Part shown: positions 21,075 to 33,679 of the stretch, in pieces
Layout of the letters: the number at the start of each line of letters is the position of its first letter
How positions within the stretch are numbered: position 1 is the stretch's first letter
Assembly: GCA_026745465.1 (NCBI GenBank)
Contig: JACYXH010000479.1
Coordinates: 1,650,679 to 1,714,678 of the forward strand
DNA from: Lota lota
Taxonomy: Eukaryota > Chordata > Actinopteri > Gadiformes > Lotidae
Reading direction: 5' to 3'
DNA: 64,000 nt
Translations under genes and position numbers: made by a program
The notes under the pieces: generated by a model
The model's database searches: none
What the model saw: only the letters and a program-made list of their open reading frames with translations
Told to the model about the DNA's origin: nothing

Positions 21075-24000
21075 AAATGGGGCAACTCCATAGGTCAAGA
21101 ATAGCCCTGCTGGTTACAGTGAGGCGCAGCCGTTTAATGCAAAGGCGTGTCCGCTGACTTTGCATTCCAACAGTTTGTGGTTTTCCTTTCTCGCACCTGA
21201 CCAATTTACCTCATGTGTGCACTAACATGCTTAGCGTGCGCGCCGTCAGTAGCTTTTTCTACTCTCTTTAAACAACCCTACAGAGTTGAGAGCGCACCGA
21301 GACCACACACACACACACACAAAATGTGAGCATGCTGAGGTTGCACTGCGAACATAAACTGTAAACGCAGAACATTTCGTTACAATATAAATTGGGCATG
21401 CTGAATTGACAGAAAACTCAACATTACTTGCTTTGGTTTTTACAAACATGTTTGCTTTTATTTTTTTATTGGAATACATAATTCTGCTGTACATATAGCC
21501 TGTTGGCAGAGATTGAGAGATCCACATGCAGTGTGTCGGCCATGGTAAGGTTAAAACATGCACAATGTATTTATTCTAAAACAGAAAAACAGCATCACCC
21601 CCCAACCCTCAGTCTGTCATGAATACCAAATCTTAAATCCCTTCCTATCAATACATACAGGTCTATCTGTCTGTCTGTCCACATCCCTCTCGACTGACAT
21701 CTTTCTTTCGTAATACATGTTGCAATTTATAAAATAAAGCGTAAATTGTGTGTTTTTATTGTTTTGCCATCTCAGAGAGGACATCCAGTTTTAGCCGAGG
21801 ATAATCGTATAAAGTTATTTTGTGTGTCTGTGTGTGCTTAATGGGAGTGTAAATCGTGTCTGAAGGCCTTCAACACATCTTTCTTTGGCAGAGCCTACCA
21901 ACGCACTGTATACACACAATGTTATAACAAAAACCCTGATTATTATATCTCGTGTGTGGAAATGAAGGAAGCAAAGGAAACATAGCTAGTTAGTTCCTAG
22001 TTCAATAGCACATGGTAAACAACTCAGCCCTGCTTAGCTCTGATAAAAAACCAAAAACACACACATCCCCATCATTCTTCTATAACGTCACACAAATGTG
22101 CCCACCCCCGCCGTTTCGCTCTCTTTCCCACACTATCCCGCTTGCTCACTAGCCCCTCGCTTGCTGCAATCCCCTTATATCATAACATGGGTTCATGATA
22201 AATGTTTTGCATTAAAACAATAAACAAGAAAATACAAGAAACATGTACTCTCCAGGAGTGCAATAACAATGAAAAAAAGAAATGCATTATCTCACAAAGA
22301 AATATTCTTAAAATCAAAGAGGAAATATAGGAAATATATTTCGTAAATAAGGCCCACTTTACAAAATTACAAGGTTTTCCTTAAATAAAATCAATCCCAT
22401 ACAGCTTCCAAAATAGGACATCTTTTGTTTAACGAAGAAAACAAAACATACGGCTGAAAATAGTGTTTCTCTTTTAATTCAGTAATACTACACATAGGAG
22501 ACGGATTAACTTTTAGAAAGAAAACACTGGCACTGCCTCCATCTGTAAACTAGAAATACTGTGGAATGATTTTGGCACAATGTTAGAGAAAGCTGAAACA
22601 TTAGCACAATAGAGTGCCATTCGCAAGAAAAGAAAATAGTTATGCAAAATCATGATTACTTGCATCCATTCAGCATAGGAATAAGAAGAAAAGTTGGGAG
22701 TAGGCCTACAATTATGATTGGTTGAGAGGGGACTAAGAGAGGGGTTTACCTGCTGGAGGTCTTAAAGTTAAGTGCTGGCTAAGTGCGGATTATGGCCCTA
22801 CACTGCCACAATGACACCATGAGCAAGGCTTTACAATTGCAGTCTTTGAGGGCAACTTGCAGCTCAGAACCTTAAAGCCGCTTCTGCCCGCTCCCTCCCA
22901 GTCCTTATTAGCCCTATTGCCCATATTCATATTTATCGCTAATCTGACAGACGTTTCACAACAAAACACAAGTTAGGGACATAGTGAGCACAGTCTCCTA
23001 ACGAAACACCCAGCTGCTTCTATAGATGGTCCCACTGAGCCTTGAGCTCCTCTAAACCTGATGATCAATGCATTCTAACATTCGCGAAGTCCAGTCAGCT
23101 GCTATGAGATGGAAAACTATGGAAAGTATGGATTCTAGTCAGGATGGAATATAGCTTAGCATTCAGGCTATAGTTAGCCCAGACTACAGCTTGATCTCAG
23201 TGAGACCTGGTCAAGTTAAGCCCAAGGGCACCCTCTACCGCCTGGCATGTGGTGCCCAGCGAGGTATCGCTGGTATGTAGGTAGCGGTAGGACGGTACAG
23301 TTCTTTGGACCTGGAGTACTGAACAGTGAGCGTACATAACACAACAGTGGAGGGGGTTCCGGCCTTGGTCTTTAAAAAATAAAGAAAACGTGTGTTCTTT
23401 GGAGAGAACACCCTGCAACGGCTCCATAAAACCTGCCGTGTCCAACAGCTGGCCTCTTCCTGGGGCCCCCGCCTCCAGGTAAAGACTCCCTTCTGAGGTA
23501 TGAAGAGGATGAGTGGGGTACATTAAGATATATCCTGTGGGGGAGATATAGTGTAGGAGTGGTGGTGAGGATGTGGGGTTGCTTGAACAGGAAGAGAGGG
23601 TTCTGAGAAGGGACCTAGCATGGCTAAGTCAGCTAAGGGGCACTTAGCATGGCTTCCACCTCTATATATACTACCTGTACCACCAAAAGAACAAGAAACC
23701 GACAGACCCATATCCAATGACACGCACACAAACACACAAACCTCCTTTGGGCCTCCAGGGTATCTAATTCCACCTCCACGTGTGAAGACTTTAGATGGGT
23801 TCCCATTTGCATACACATTAACAACAACATCCATTAGTACAACACACTCATTGATAATCACCTCACAAATTTTAAACGGTCGGAACTAGACAGCGGATAT
23901 CTTCCTGCACGTCTAATCTGCCTAAAGGGGACATCACTGTCAAGCAGTCTTCCTCTCCTTCAAAAAGAAAACAAAAAACAAGACAGAATTAGATGCAGCC

Positions 24001-24247
24001 TTGACCTCTGACCTTTCCTGAGACCCGGGGGGAGCAGTCTGTTACTTTCTCTGGGAACAACCCCCACCTCCCTACCAACTGCTTTTAAAAAGCCTGTCCA
24101 AACTAGTGTACTGTCCTCACTGAGAAGCAAACATATTCCTTATGGAGAAGAGGAGACTGAAAGATAGAATAAGGGAAAGGAGGAATAAAGATGGATAGAG
24201 CAGTGGATGTCTCGCTCATTCAAAAGTGTGTGTGTGTGTCATTGTGT

Positions 24248-24278
<31 letters not shown>

Positions 24279-24454
24279 GGGGTGTTTGAGTTTCTTATAA
24301 ATAAAGAAATGGATGTGGAGGATACCAGAGATTATATTTCAAAGGAGCATGTGGTCACTATCTCTGGTCCCACAAGCTGAGAGCTCTGACACTATGGCTG
24401 TTCTCTCTCTCCCTCTCTGCTCTACACAAAACTCCAATATGACCACGCCATCCA
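21075..24454. other. Region between the candidate kdm1a and luzp1 3' ends, no gene recognised
   Basis: No supported coding exon is seen. It contains short CA/GT tracts (for example 21304-21321 and 24225-24260) and a G run of about 20 at 24263-24282. Minus-strand AATAAA motifs (read as TTTATT on the plus strand) near 21458, 21568 and 21755 could be distal poly(A) sites of luzp1, so part of this may be an extended luzp1 3' UTR. Confidence 0.4.
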
Positions 24455-27400
24455 AGGCTATAAAGCAACTTTATTAAAACAAATCAAAAGTGAGGTGCAG
24501 TCTACAATCGTTAAGGGAATGTCTTTTTTGGTAAGTTTGGCTTAAAATACAACTTCGGGGCGATTTTCCAGGGGAAAAACATTCTCTACACTTGGATCCA
24601 AAAACTGTTCAAATAATAAATAATAAAGGAGTATTAATTACAATATCGCACCGTTCAAGCCTTATCAACATTCATGTCATACAATACAGCAAATAGTGGA
24701 CTTCAACACGACTGATTTAGCCCAGTATTCTGACTGAGATCCAAGTTGAAAGTCCACCAGTTGAAACTCAAGGCACTAATCTGTTATAGCTGGGAAGGAG
24801 GAGGCATCAATGACATAACATGAGTAATTGGTGACAGAATATAAAATAGGTACATTGTGAAGTATAACTTGTTTGGTTTTTAACAATCAGTAAATTAAAA
24901 CAAGGACTAATTACTAAAATGTAATCGCCTGCTCATGGTTGGTTGGGTGGATTTCGTATTGATCTATTTGATCAATTGATTGATATGACTACCTCTGACT
25001 TTATGGCTCAAGGCTAGAAATGATGAAATGTGATTAAACAGGTCTGAACACAAAAGTGTAAATATCAGAAAAACTACAAAAGCAGAAGTGCAGGATAAAA
25101 AGCAGGGCTTTCTGCTAATCCAGTGCCTCCCACCTATGTTCACAATTGCTTTTGCTGTCCCACATAATGAAGAGGAAGTGGATGGTAGGTTAGGTAGGAT
25201 AGGTGCTGATTTAGCCACTGCAAATTCATGCCATCAAGCAATAGTCATTACCAGATGCGTCTCAGAAGAAAAATGTGGCCCTCCTAACCAAATAAGAGTT
25301 TCCGGTCGAGAGATGAACATTTGTATTGACTTTCTATTTACATTTTTGTATGTCTTCTATAAAAACGAGCAGATAGTGTTGTTACTTAAGGGTCGGTGCA
25401 TCTCAATTATACCTTCTTTGTTTGTTATTTCAATGGCACCCCCAACGGTTACTAGGTCTCCAGCCGAATTGTAGTTAGAGAGAAATGTGTCTGTAACCCA
25501 CCAAGCACAAATTAAAGTTGGATTCCGTAACAAAAACAAAAAAAAATTAAGGAGCAAAGTTCAGACGATTCGCACGGCGAACCCAGTCGCATCTCGAGTT
25601 GGACTGACAAGTCGTTTTTTGTGGTGGTGGGGGGGGGGTTCCCAGATGGACGACTCCTCCTGAAGGTCTGATGAGGCGTGGCTGGGCGGGTCCATTCACA
25701 GCATGACAGTTTGTTAAGCGGCTGAGGACAGCCTTTCCAGGCTAGGTTTGCTGCTGGTACACCTGGTTCCAACAGTCACTTCCAGAAAGATCCGTACGTT
25801 TGTGTGTTTTTGTCTCATGTTGTAGTGAGGAAGTACAGCCGCAACCAACTTGAAACAAGCACCATGGGTCGGGAAGTGATTAATGAAGTCCACCCCTCAG
25901 ACCAAAAAATACACATTGCATTCCAATTTGAGGAAGGGAAAGGAATGGCCAAACAACAGGAAGCGAATTACCGAAAAATATTTAAAATAGCCTGTTAAAA
26001 TGACATGAAGCACGCGTGATGTTAAGATGACGGCCAAATGAAAAATATTGCGTTTTTTGTCCTCTACAATGAGGCCAAATGGATCCTTTTGTAAAAGGAG
26101 CGAGTGCATTCCCAGACATACTTCTACATACTGCTCCTAATTTAGGAACATACTCGACTTCTGGAACATGCAGACATTCTCCATAAATAGTCCCCGACAA
26201 TATATGCAGCATTAGGTCATACGCACAAAGGGGTTTCCATATGGGTTTAAGATATGCTGCTATGGTAAGACGAGCAATGCCCGTGTGGAAGCATGTGTTT
26301 TTACATATGTTTCTGCTATGCGTTCATGAATGCATGTGTGCTAGCGCGTTATATTTAAATAACGAAAAAGTGTCATAATATTGCGATACAAGTTTTTCCT
26401 AGAGTAAACGTGAGTAACTCACTCCCTGTTTTTTTTGGTCCCATCCGGGGTAGGAATCTGGTTGTTTAGTATGGAAGTCTACAGCTGCCCGCTGTAGCGG
26501 GTTTGTTGTCTTTTTTCCCATGACACACTTCCGAAACGCTATAAAGATTCATCAAGGTCACTGGCACTGGTCCCCTTTCGAAGGCCCCTTTCTTCCTCTC
26601 AACCACCTCACCATCATCATCATCATCATCAGCCCTGTTGGCCCACCGGCGCGGCCACAGCCTCTCCCTTGTCTAATCGCAGCAGCAGTTAGCAGTAGCG
26701 GTGACGGTGGTGGTTATACATGTAATACATTCAACAGAGGGAAGCAGAAGAGGATACATAGGCTGGTTGAAGGCTAGGCCCCTCCAAACACCACCACTAT
26801 TCCCCCCCCCCCTCCCCCTCCTCCCACCCCACGGAACACTCTCCATACACAGCCACTGAAAACACTGTGCGCAGTTACGTCCCCCACGGGAGTCACGGAG
26901 GTTTCCGGAAAGGAAAAGGAAGGGGGGTGGGGGGTGGGCGGGGGTGATTCTGGTAGCGACTGAGTACATGCGTACGCTCCAGGGTCAGGGTCAGAGTCAG
27001 CAGTCTGTGGTCCTATGATGAATATTACGGCTAACGCTGCTGCGTTGTGATTCAGTTCTATATTCCTTGCAGCAGGAGCAGCAGATGTAGTGAGTGCAGG
27101 CCTGTGGTGGTGGTGGTGGTGGTGGAGGAGGCAGCCACGATGGTTTGTTGGGGACCTTCCTGGAGCAGTTGAGATTGAGTGCTGTATGGAAAAAATGAAA
27201 AAAGAACACAACAATGGTATGGTTTGAAAATGTCTTCACAAATCTTCATCATGCATTGCAATGTTGGGATAGAAAAAGGCACAGATCGTTTTTAGGTTGA
27301 GATTTATTTCGAAAACAGATTAACCCAGGGCCAAGTGTGTTGCTAATGGGAACTTCAGCAGAGCGTGTGTGTTCTGTCACCACCTTATTGGACGTACTTA

Positions 27401-27730
27401 AGCCAGTGTTGACATGTCATTTCTAGAAAAAAACTCTTGAGGGATTTTACCTAATTACCGAAGAAAGGTAGTAAGTAATGAAATTACTTTCCTTTAATTA
27501 AAGATCTGATGGGACGTAGTTTGCTTATGAAGCTGCGCTTAAAAACAAAGTAAAAAACCAAATGAAAACCAGTTTACACAGACAGAGAAGAAAGACAGAA
27601 GGAAGAAAGAGACCGATGTGAATAAATATTTAAAAAAAACTGACAGGAAGACCGAAAGAGAGTATGACAGACAGGAAGTCTTCCTACCTAGTCTCCATGT
27701 TGTGAAAGTCCTATTCAGACCCTACTTGCT
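24455..27730 (-). other. luzp1: Inferred luzp1 3' UTR with poly(A) signal and a possible 3' UTR intron
   Basis: The luzp1 stop is at 27731-27733. A minus-strand AATAAA (plus TTTATT at about 24470) followed by a GT-rich stretch is the best proximal poly(A) candidate, giving about 3.3 kb of 3' UTR; human LUZP1 also has a long one. A donor-like ACTAG|GTAGGA at 27688 and an acceptor-like ttttccatacag before 27181 could define a 3' UTR intron only 43 nt after the stop. Trinucleotide runs occur at about 26609-26631 (CAT) and 27106-27123 (GGT). Confidence 0.45.
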
Positions 27731-30700
27731 CTAGTGGCGGTCGGCCTGGCGCTCACGGTTCCAGGGACGGCTCCCCAGCCCGCTCCTACTTTCCGCCTGG
27801 TCCGCTGACCCCTGACCTTTGCTGGACCATGGCTCTCCTCTGGGAGAGAGCCCCGCCGTCTTGGGCCCCCGGTCGTAGGAGCTGCCCAGGCGGTTGGAGT
27901 CACCGCTGGGGGGCGGGCGTCTCCAGGAGGCCGGGCTGTGCTGGGGGTCCAGGCTGGGGTCTGTGCGCTCAGCACCCTAGAATAGAGAATATAAATAAGG
28001 TCTTGATAATGCACAAGAGGGTTTCAAATGATGCCACGCACATTCCAAGTTGCCATCTCAGTACATTTTCCCCATTTATGACAAGAATAATAACAAGTGG
28101 TTGCTTGGTTCTTCTCCAATTTTTGGTCAAGACGTACAAGATGGTGGGGTTGAATATATTGTACCAAAGTTTATCAGTAATCTGGGATTTCCACGTCGTT
28201 GAGTCAGAAAGTGAAAAAGTTATATTGATGTCATAGAAAATATGTAATATTACTATTTCCCCGATATTCTGTTGTTTTACATAAGAGCAATTTGCCCTGT
28301 TAGCGTAGGGCTTTGTTTGATCCAGCAGTCTATTATTTGGATATTAGAAACATGCTGTTTATGTGAACTGGTGTGTGACAAAATAAAATCAATGCCATGT
28401 GGATTTTTGCCAGATGAAATTTCCCAACTCCAAAAAAACCAAACATACCCCAAGCTGAGACATATAATTTGGTAGGTCGTCAAATTTGCAAAATAAAATT
28501 CACCAAGTTACTAGCGTAGGGAGGCTACATCAGCACGTCCCCTCAAATAACCTCAGTGACCCTAGGAGCACTAGGGGAAGGGAGAGTTCGATGAGGAAGC
28601 AGTTCCTAAAAACACACAGAAGCAGCACTCCACTCCTGTAATTTCAGCTTCTTAAAATGCACCATAATTAGTGACAGTTGGTGGGTAGGAGTTGGCTTCT
28701 GATGTCAGTTTAAGAACGCATTCTTGCTAATTGGCTTTAATGGAGCACTGCTGAACTGCCTTACTCGATCTCACAGGGCAACAGACAGGAAATCGAGTCA
28801 GCACGGTGATGGTGCCAAGTGGGTGTGGCCGATTGGGTGACTTCCTGTTTCAGGGGAGGAAATGGCACAGAGATTTCTCCTTGTACGGTAAGCTACAACA
28901 GCTGCGTGCTGTATTTGGTCTGTGGCCTGAGCGGCAGGACTGTAATGCTAAGGTTGATGCTATAGTGATGCTGAGCTTGGCCAATCCGTTTCTTAGTATT
29001 AGTGTATGTACTGGCTAGCATGAATATTCAGGTAACTGTTCAATCTGTTAAGGATTAAAAAACTAACTAACAGAGAGCTTAAAAGCTTAAAAGTAATTAA
29101 CCAGGCATTAACCATATGTGCTGTCCAGCCTGAAGATTAACTGTCATGCCAGCAGAGCACAGGTAGTTTTTCCATTGAATTCGCTTTCTACATTTTATTG
29201 AACATTAATATGGGCAAATAATTGCGCTTCAGAAACATCGGGTTGTAATATGCTTGCTTGGGTTATAATAGCATGCAAAACGAGTAGAGAAATCTACTTG
29301 GAGAGTACGGCTTTCATTGTTTATCCTTTCTGTGTTTATTTAGTCATAAAATATAAATCTAGCTTCCCAATTAGTGAAATGGTTTTGGGTATAAAATAAC
29401 AGAAATAATTGAATAAATCATGGAACATCAGGATGAGGACTTGCACGTTAACAGAAAAATAGAGGTTTGGAGAAGTTGTACATTGTACATTGTACATACA
29501 TGTACTAATACATGTACTAATATATCAATGCATGAATTGAAATGGGTAATGATTAAATATACCTGAGAAAGAACCGTACATCAATACTTTTGAATAGGAT
29601 TCTGTGTTATAGAACAAGATGTTCTGAATCTGTATCGCCTTGGTATCATTTCACATCTCGATGTGATGTTGTAATGTAATGTAGCTTTGCAATGGCAGAG
29701 GATTTATCTCATCACATTCAGAGTGATAAAAGACGGCTTTAAAATACATTTCATTGCCATTCTTCACTTCTATTTCGAAGCCTTTCACATGGCCAGGCTG
29801 AAATGACTCAATGTCCATCCATCACCCACACTACCATTCTCCATTAACATTTCTCGCAGGTCATTTGTGTGTGTCTCTTGCTGCTCCAACCTCCTCCTAG
29901 ACACCCTCCAACTGCCATGCCTGCTCCGGCTGTTATTTCACCTTGGTATTTTCTTATTTTCTTCCTTGAACTTCCTACTCTGTCCAGGTTACGTCAGGCT
30001 AAATGGTAAAACCAAACCACAACGTTAAGCCCATAGCTTCACCTTGCTGCCGCCAGTTTTTTCGACCAGACAGAGAAAAAAAAAGAAAGAAAAGAGAAAA
30101 GGATGTTTTGGGTTCCCGCTCATCGCCGGGACCGGCTCCGCAGGTCTGGGCCAAACATAAGTTCACAGCCCATTCATGTTGAGCTTGAGGTTTTTCCGAC
30201 AGCAGCACAGGGAAGGAAACACTACAATGCTGTTCTGTACCACGCCGGGAGGTGAGGAGAGACCGCTACATAAAGCACGTAGCCGGACCTGCCAGCGTTA
30301 TTCACAATGGACTTTGTGTGGGTTTTGGACAATATCCTTCATGCTCTGCCATGGTCTGTGATCCCAAAAACCATTACCGGGGAGGGGGCAGGATAGTGTA
30401 GAGGGTTGGGTGTTTGACTCTGTCCCAAGATTCTGGGTTCGAACCTCAACATCTGCGTTCACCTGTGGACACGATGCAGAAACCCTACCTGTTTATTAAT
30501 GACATGTATCTTTAAATAAAGAAATAAATACATTCCAGGGGGAGTCCATATGGATAAAGGTCACAAAAACTCCCTTTTGATGATAGTAATGATTTGACCA
30601 TGACCTCTCAGTAGATAAAAAAAAGGTGTGCCTCATTCCCTCATAAAGGCTCAAAGGAATAAAAGCCAGATCATTAATGCATGAGTGGCTTTATGGTACT

Positions 30701-33642
30701 CACAGGAATTGGGTGTTGTTGTCTACTAAATGACTATTGACTGATAGGGGCCTTTCTGGGTGACTTAATTTCAGGCTAGCCTGACGTAATTGCATGCATT
30801 TACTGGTCCGCATTTGCCAACATTTGTCAAAAACACTTATTAGTTGCAAGCATATGTAAAAAAAAATATATATATATTTTAAGAAAGAGATCTCTACCAA
30901 AAAATTTGGACTCTGTACTGGAGCTGGATGAATAGCTTGTTTTGAACACAGGAAATGTGTATTGACGGGGGCAAAGATCAGTGATGATAGGCCATCAGAT
31001 ATTGCTTGCTTTGCAGATCAAGGATCAATCAAAGCCTGCCCAGTGTCAATCGAGAAGAAAGGGTATAATGGACAGTTGACGTGACTGATAATACCGTCTG
31101 GCTACATTTCTCTCTCATTGACCCCCTTGCTTTGGTTTAATAACGTAAAAGCAGTGCTTGCAACCTTTGCCCTGCCATAATCACATAGTTATCGCCACAT
31201 GCTTCTGTATCCAAAAACACAGCCTAATAACAGTTACTCTTACTTATGTAAGACATTGCGATTCAAGCCACTGAAATATATTAAAATCGCAAAACCACCA
31301 GATTTCAGAATGGGGTTCCAAGATGAGGTTTGGAGGAATATTTTTTTTTAAAGCAAAGATTTCTGTAGTGGAACTCTTTTCACTGAAGCGTACTTTGATT
31401 ATTATGTCTGTTCGATGGAGCGGCTAGTTCCTAAGTCTCTGAGGTTTGTGGAGGAACAGTATTTTTCAGCTGCACAACGGCGATGTTCCCGGTAATCAAG
31501 CCTAGAGACCCCGGATGTCAGCGAGAGCCAACAACAGATTGACAGAGTGGAAGTGAAGGGGTAGTGAAGTCGGGGCCCAGTTCATCTGCTAACAGATGGT
31601 AGAACTCTTGAAGAACTGGAACCTGGGCCCTGGGCCAAGTGATGATTTCGTAAAACCCCCCATAGTCTATCGTTATTTAGGAGCATCAGGGGAGACGGGG
31701 TGGTGAATGATGGACGAGAAGGAGGGGGGATGGATGGACAGTGAGGCCTATGTCTGTGAGTGGATCTTCACGTGCTTGAGTTTACGCCTCTCTGCATCTA
31801 TTAGGTAAAGTTTCAGGTATCCATTTAATTATGATGCCAACAGTATAACTAACTGAAATAGGAAAATGACACAATGATCAAATCTAAGAATACAATAAAC
31901 ATAACCACAGATAGATAGATATATACTTTTTTTATCCCCTTGGAGAAATGCTGGTGTCCAGCAGCTCACAAAGGCATCTAAATATAGATTAGAGACAATA
32001 CACAATTACTTAGTAAATAAATTAATAAAAGGTACCACATAGTACTTGATGTCCTGCATACATAGTGGAACAATACTGTTACTCTCTTTGTATTAAAAAG
32101 AAAATTGCCATTTACAACAAGGTTAATTCCTTTGGCTAATGGGGGCTGTAGTTCTCATTCTTGGAAACTACAGCTTTTCCAAAATTCCTTGTAAGGGCTT
32201 TAAAGCACGGGGTATTCACCAAACATTAACATGACCACAGACCTTTACTAGACCCATCCAAAACAAAATCACTTCTCCTCCAATCAGAGCAGGAATGACT
32301 AACTGAAAGTTGGCAGGATGGGGCGGGTGAGACCAAGCGAAAGTTGACAGAAGTGAAATGAAAGAAACACAATCAGAAAGGTGGTTAAGGGTAAACAATC
32401 ACAAGATAAAAGTGACAGACCCCCACTGGTTTGAAGGTCAAGGTTCTGTGGTAATGTAATTATGTGTGTGTGTGTTTGTGCGTGTTTGTGTGCATGCGTA
32501 GCTACAGTGATGGGGGGCATGTTCCCTCCTATGTTATTTATACAATTGGTCGCCTGGCTGAAAATATGGGACCCCAGCTGAAGATGAAGGGCCTGTATCC
32601 CCGTATCCATTGTTCTTGATGTGACGTATGTATGATTGTCATACCCACGTTGATTTCTTGAGTGTGCTGAATGTTTCAACCTCATGAAATGTCAGTTAAC
32701 AGCAGACCATCAGTGATGTAAGCCAGGGGGAGGACTGTGCAGTAAGAACCTGAAAGAGCACCAGAGTCAGCCTACTGGTGGCTAACCATGCAGCCCTGTG
32801 TGGCTTTGTTGTAGAACACACAGTTGATCCCCATAACCCTGCCCCATGCATTGTGACCTCTCTGTGACCTTTAAATTACTCAATATCACAACAGGCGCTA
32901 CTTTAAAAAAGCCAGGATACCACAAGCACCACTTAGCCACTGCACAGGGACAGAAAAGACACGTCTCACAAGACTACAGTGACAAATGTCACTCAGCTAT
33001 TCCTGTGCCATTGCACATTAAAATATGAGCACTAGATTAAAACCAAGACTGGGACATTACGAAATTATTAACTTAACACTAGAACAAACAGCCTCCGTAC
33101 ATACCGGTCATAGTCTGCTTCACCTTCAATGTTTAATCAGGCATTGCATAGTCACTAAAACAATATATAATGAAAGTAATCATTGTCATACCCCATTCAA
33201 TGTTTATCATCTTCTCTCCAATAAATTGGAGTCATTGGAGAAAGGTCGCTAATGTCAATCCCGTACTACACATTTAATGTGATAAAAACATGTTACACAA
33301 ACTGTCAAGTCCATGCTTGTATATGCTTATATTCGAGTTATTCTACGGAACAATTTGGGCACGGTCCGACATGAATAAATCCTAATTTATCAAGACGTAT
33401 GTTATCTCAACTAAGGCGCCCGCTGCGCTAATGTGCCTTTGTTTGACTAACTTAATACCAGGAGATATCTAAGTTAGTGGTGTTGCCAATTCCCAATTCT
33501 CACTTCATATGTCTTTCTTAACCTCTTTCTCCCCTGTGGAAAAATATAAACTCAATTAACTAATAGAAACACATAAATAACACCTAGTTGAAAAAATATC
33601 AAATGCGCTGAAGCCCAAGTTAGATAGAGCACAATGTCCATC

Positions 33643-33679
<37 letters not shown>

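Noticed and set aside
30381-30460. Possible tRNA gene from the A and B boxes
   Set aside because: No cloverleaf or anticodon stem can be formed and an A-rich tail follows, as in a SINE.
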